A stretch of DNA of 64,000 bases from Sipunculus nudus (taxonomy: Eukaryota; Annelida; Sipuncula; Golfingiida; Sipunculidae), in the NCBI GenBank assembly GCA_026874595.1, contig CM049316.1:69927676-69991675 (forward strand), read 5' to 3'. The translations under genes were made by a program, and so were the position numbers. Positions within the stretch are counted from its first letter, which is position 1, and every line of letters begins with the position of its first letter. Below are positions 59,322 through 64,000 of this stretch, piece after piece. Below the pieces are notes generated by a model. That model ran no database searches. It worked only from the letters and a program-made list of their open reading frames with translations, and was not told where the DNA came from.

Positions 59322-61940
59322 TTAGCTCAGCTGACTATAAGTCATCTGAGCTATAGTCGTGGTCCATTGTCCGTCGTCCGTCCGTCTGTCCGTCCGTCCG
59401 TCCGTCCGTCCGTCCGTCCGTAGATGTGGCACGTTTTGAAACCGTAAGACCTAGGAATCCAAAATTCAGCATAATGTTAGATGTCCCCAAGATCTCCTAC
59501 CAAGCCGAAAACTGGGTCTTTGCGACTTCATTCCTTTGAGAAATTAAGGAAAAACCTCAATTTTTTATTAAAAACCTATTTTCACACTTAAGGACTGCCT
59601 AATATCAAAACCACTCATCTGTTTTTCCTCATATTTCCTATAAATAATCCTCTATATAATTCCTATGTACATGCCAGAAATTAGGTCTGTATTATTTAAT
59701 TTAAAAAAGTTATGGGCCCAAACATAATGCATTTTGTAAATAATCAGGAAAGAAATTTTATCACTTAACACAAAACTTGTTAAAGCTAAGCACTTTTTTT
59801 CCAGTAATATTACTTTTATTAATCAAAATTAAATTGTATACCCAAAATTAGATCAAAATCTTCTAAATTTTTAAAAATATTAGCAAAAATAAAAAATTGG
59901 TACCTTAAATTTTGCCCAACTTTGACCATGGCACGTTTTTTTGCTGTAACTGCTGTGGATTTAATTTTCACAGCATGTTTTTGTTAGCATTTCAACTGTT
60001 AACACCAAAAATTTGAAACCAGTTGATCAAAAACTGTAGATTTTATTCAAGTTTTCAAGCACCATGTCACATATTGCTAGTGTTATGCAGTTTGCTAGAG
60101 CTCAGCTCCCGAGCTTCAGCTCTAAGTTCCTTAAATTTGGCATACAGTTAGATTTCCCCTACCATGCCAAGAATTTGGTCACTAGGACTTAATTCCTTCG
60201 AGATATCAATGAAAAACTTCATTTTTCCATTAAAAACCCATTGTTACACTTTAAGACTGCCTAATATCAAAACCACTGATCTGACTTTGATCATATATAA
60301 TATACATATTTTTCTATACATTTTCTATGCACATGCCAGAAATGATGTCAGTATTGTGTATTTTTTTTAAGTTATGGGCCCAAACATAATGCACTTTGTA
60401 AAAAATCAAGAAATATATTTACTCCCTTATCAAGGGCATTGCTGAAGCTAGAGATTTTTTTTGTCAGGGATGTAACATTATTTAATCAAGATTCAATTGA
60501 ATACCCAAAATTAGTTCTGAATTTTTCAAATTTTATAAGTTATTAGTATAAATATAAAATTAGTACCTTAAATTTTGCCCAACTGTGACCATGGCACATT
60601 TGTTTCCCGTGAGCACTGTTGATATAATTTTCATATCATGCACACATAAGGATTTCAGCTTTTTAGTTTAGAAAGCTGAAAGAAATTTGCCAAATATTGT
60701 AGCTTTTATTAATGTTTTTTATGAGACCCTGTCAGACTTTGGCTCTCTCCAGCCCCTCTTGAGTCACCTGTATGTTGACCTTGTTGACCTTTCATCAGAT
60801 TATGCACGCTTGAGGGGAGAATCCAGGCAGCTTATGGCCAGCCACAGTTGATCCAGGTGTTCAACCCAACTCATCTAGTAGTTTTAACCAACAACATAAC
60901 AATAAACAATAAATTAATAAATTTTTATTGGTTTTTAATAACAAATTAAAGAAAAATAGAAAAAGAATTTGTTAGTTTATAATAACAGGAAATTAACTTG
61001 CAGTTACTGATGATATAAGAATCTTGTATCGATGGGTAGAATGTCACATATTCCAAATAACACCATGCAGTCACCTATGGCATTTTTCAGTTCATTTTAA
61101 ATGATAAAGAAGTAAATCATATTATTCATTACTAACCATGAAGGATTATATGAAGGAAATTAATGATAGACAAAGATGCAGTTGATAATATTAATCTAGA
61201 TTCCTACTGTGTCTAGTGTGTACATTGATGTGAAATAAGTCCAAAATGAATTTTGTACAGTTATTTTTTAATATAAATAAAAGCCATAAAACCAGGTACT
61301 TATGATCATTATTTAAATGTGTGAATTTTGTATATTCTGGATTCTCAACATCATTGTTTGGTGAAAACTGAATAAATACCAGACATGGTGCGAATACTTT
61401 GTAATTGTATTTAAATACAAATATGATTATGTACTCCATTATAAAATTTCTTGCATAAAGAATGGGAATTCAGGTAAAAATGAAAGTATATGAATACTCG
61501 TGCAAATACTTTCAAAATGTATTCATGAATGCATTCATGAATATATTCTTTAATATTATTTTAATAATCATATCAGTTATATTTCATTTTAAAAAATCAT
61601 ATGATTCTCTTATTATTTTTAATAAAAATTATATTTGGGACAATATTTGTAATTTTTTTAATAAATAGTTAAACTCTTATATTATATGTTCTGCTTATAA
61701 GTTATATGGCCAAGTCAAAATCTGTGTGACAGTAGTACTCCATTTGTTAATAAAATAAATGAAATCAATCCTCTTCCCTGTCTCCAAAGGTACTATCAAA
61801 ATCATACATAAGCTAAACAACAACAACTCATAATACAGCTTATATTTATTACCACACAAAACCAGCATGTGCCTCATTTCTAAATAATATTTTTTTATCA
61901 TATATAACAGCTGAGCGTCGTGACCCATAGGTCCCTTGTT
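59322..61940 (+). mobile_element. H1 element copy C (2.6 kb)
   Basis: Same 5' hairpin and (GTCC)n tract (59370-59420) and the same 3' end (TCAGCTGAG variant, GACCCATAGGTCCCTTGTT at about 61922-61940). Two internal units begin at about 59480 and 60150. A private region, 60760-61900, includes GTATTTAAATAC-like simple sequence. Confidence 0.88.
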
Positions 61941-62091
61941 AAAGGATAGTCTTCACAAGGCATTCACCATAATAAAGTGCAAACAGTCGCTAACTAGTTA
62001 AGGCTCCCTGGGCCAGACGCCGATCACAATGCACAAACTTTAGTCTTTGATGGTGGTCTTGTCAAATGAAAAACTGTTTGAAAGCTTAGTG
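61941..62091. other. Spacer between H1 copies C and A
   Basis: 151 bp of unique sequence; nothing recognised. Confidence 0.45.
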
Positions 62092-63965
62092 TTTTTAGCT
62101 CAGCTGACTATAAGTCATCTGAGCTATAGTCGTGGTCCATTGTCCGTCGTCCGTCCGTCCGTCTGTCCATAGATGTGGCACGTTTTGAAACTGTAAGACC
62201 TAGGAATCCAAAATTCAGCATAATGTTAGATGTCCCCAAGATCTCCTACCAAGCCGAAAACTGGGTCTTTGCAACTTTGTTCTTTTGAGAAATTAAGGAA
62301 AAACCTCAATTTTTTATTAATATCCTATTTTCACACTTCAGGACTGCCTAATATCAAAACCACTCATCTGTTTTTCCTCATATTTACCATAAATATTCCT
62401 CTATATAGTTCCTATGTACATGCCAGAAATTAAGTCTGTAAAGTATAAATTCTTTAAGTTATGGGCCCAAACATAATGGACTTTGTAAAAAATCAGGAAA
62501 AATAATAACTCACTTAACATGAAAAATTTTGAAACTAAAGTCTATTTTATCAAGTATATAACTATGTTTAATTAAGATTCAATTGTTTACCCAAAATTAG
62601 ATCTGAATTTTGTAAATTTTTTAAGTTATTAGCATAAAAAAAAATCAGTACCTTAAATTTTGCCCAACTTTGACCATGGCACGTTTTTTTCCTGTAAGCA
62701 CCATTGATTTAATTTTCACAGCATGTAAACATAAATATTTAGTTTGTCTAAATCTGAAATTTGAAAATAAAAGCTTGAAAATTAAGCTAGTTATTGATTT
62801 TTTTTTCTGTATTCACTTGCTTTGATTACAGATGCAGGGTCCCACTCCAGGTCACTGGAAGTCAGCTATGCCAGTGTTTCTGATTTGTTACAGTCACTGG
62901 GGGAGATCCCCTGCTGTGACAAGTGTACAGTTATTCTCATATCACCACCCCAATCTGCCCCCCCCCCCCCCCCCCCCCCGCAAACCCAACCCACCAAGTG
63001 TTATGCAGTAATTGTTATTGTTTTCACTGTATCTCCTTAATTGTAATGCTGTTTCCACTCCGATATGCAAAAACTTTCCTTGAAAAAATGATTCAAGGTG
63101 TAATCCAGAAGATGCAATGTTGTGTAATGTAGCATTTTTAAAGAAATCAATTTTCTTTTAAATGATTTTAACAAATAAAAATGAACCCATCAGTATGCTT
63201 AAATTATTATAAAATATGAAGCACATTATGGATAAATAAAGACACAATTAAAAATTGTGAAATCTAAATCAAGTATTATTTTAAGATATTAATTGTTTTG
63301 CAGATTTTAAAGATATATTTTTGTGGTAAAAATGCATGATGTGGTGTTATCTGACAAGATTGAGATTTATGATGATGCAATTGAGAATTATGAATCATTT
63401 TTTATATTCAGATATATATGTTAAATTGAAAATGTATAGAAATATAAACTTAAATTAGAAAATAATTGATGTGATAAAAAAATCAGGATTTAATACAAAC
63501 ATTTGTTCATTATTTTCCTGCCTCAGCAGAATTTGAGATCAGGCTTTGTTTGCCCTGTTTTATGTTGTTAATTAGCTAAATTTCAACTGTATACATTTCA
63601 TTAAAAAAATACATATATATTTAATAATATATATTATACAAAAAAATAGATTCAATTGAACAAATGTGTAAACTACTGAAATGTCAACAGTTAATCGAAA
63701 AACCAACTAATGATCATGATAATAGTACAGATCATTTGTTCACAAACTGCTCACATGCTTTAGTTTCAACATTAGGAAACACATGGTCAGGTCACAAAAT
63801 ATTTTTTGCAACAATTTCTTGCTCATCAATACAAACCAATCATATAAACCAACCATGGCCTTTATTACCTCTTCCTCTTACACTTTATCTCCATTAGATA
63901 TTATTTTAGATTTTTACCTTCAAGGTTAACGTCAGCTGAGCACAGTGACCCATAGGTCCCTTGTT
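62092..63965 (+). mobile_element. H1 element copy A (1.9 kb)
   Basis: 5' hairpin at 62097-62125, (GTCC)n, a single internal unit starting near 62230, and 3' end CAGCTGAGCACAGTGACCC with GGTCCCTTGTT. It is near-identical to inverted copy A' (15215-17120), apart from indels such as a 22-base C-run. Confidence 0.9.
62958..62979. repeat. (C)n run inside H1 copy A
   Basis: 22 C in a row, versus a 6-base run at the matching place in copy A' (about 16216-16221). Confidence 0.9.
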
Positions 63966-64000
63966 CTGATTGACCGGCCAATATTAATAAAGTAATGATA

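Overview
The window looks like metazoan nuclear DNA, most likely from a lophotrochozoan and probably a mollusc. It is AT-rich, gene-poor and repeat-dense. Its few real genes are split into short exons by multi-kilobase introns, with standard GT/AG junctions. Long (TA)n tracts, CR1/L2-type LINE remains, tRNA-derived SINEs and many Helentron-like non-autonomous elements fill the rest. The species cannot be named from the sequence alone.

Three host-type coding loci are supported. (1) RPL13, the 60S ribosomal protein eL13, lies on the minus strand in three coding exons (34781-34536, 30734-30561, 24458-24234). They splice in frame to 214 codons, with a poly(A) signal at 24203-24208 and signs of a 5' UTR intron. 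(2) Two consecutive plus-strand exons (52713-52805, 54277-54405) belong to mitochondrial leucyl-tRNA synthetase (LARS2) and carry the HMGH signature. The remaining exons were not found. (3) One exon at 42437-42649 encodes a C4HC3 PHD-type finger. It may be host or transposon-derived.

Layout. 0.3-4.4 kb: decayed 5'-truncated LINE with an ORF1 esterase tail plus two CCHC knuckles, then endonuclease and reverse transcriptase. 5-13 kb: low-complexity DNA and dispersed repeats. 12.9-15.0 kb: large 33-34 bp minisatellite in two blocks. 15.2-17.1 kb: element A' of family H1. 17.1-20.3 kb: two copies of one segment, the second carrying a SINE and a small DNA transposon. 20.8-22.5 kb: repeat X containing the 320-bp unit array H3. 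24-35 kb: RPL13, with nested elements in its introns. 36.3 and 46.0 kb: two oppositely oriented arrays of a GTTTCGTACC motif. 39.5-41.3 kb: a second truncated LINE, minus strand. 40-44.5 kb: cluster of long (TA)n arrays around the PHD exon. 46.6-49.0 kb: H1-like element D with four about 335-bp units, one split by a pogo/Tigger-like MITE. 49-52 kb: foldback element, SINE, 46-bp minisatellite. 52.7-55.8 kb: LARS2 exons, SINE, H2 copy, foldback copy. 55.9-64 kb: three H1 copies head to tail.

The most notable theme is a set of non-autonomous element families (called here H1, H2, H3). They have a 5' hairpin, subterminal inverted repeats, internal tandem units and a 3' hairpin, but no TIR or target duplication of cut-and-paste type. 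This is the architecture of Helentron-associated (HINE/DINE-like) elements. Several families share a recurring 12-bp palindrome, GGTGGCGCCACC, inside their internal units. Family names H1/H2/H3/X are labels for this report only.
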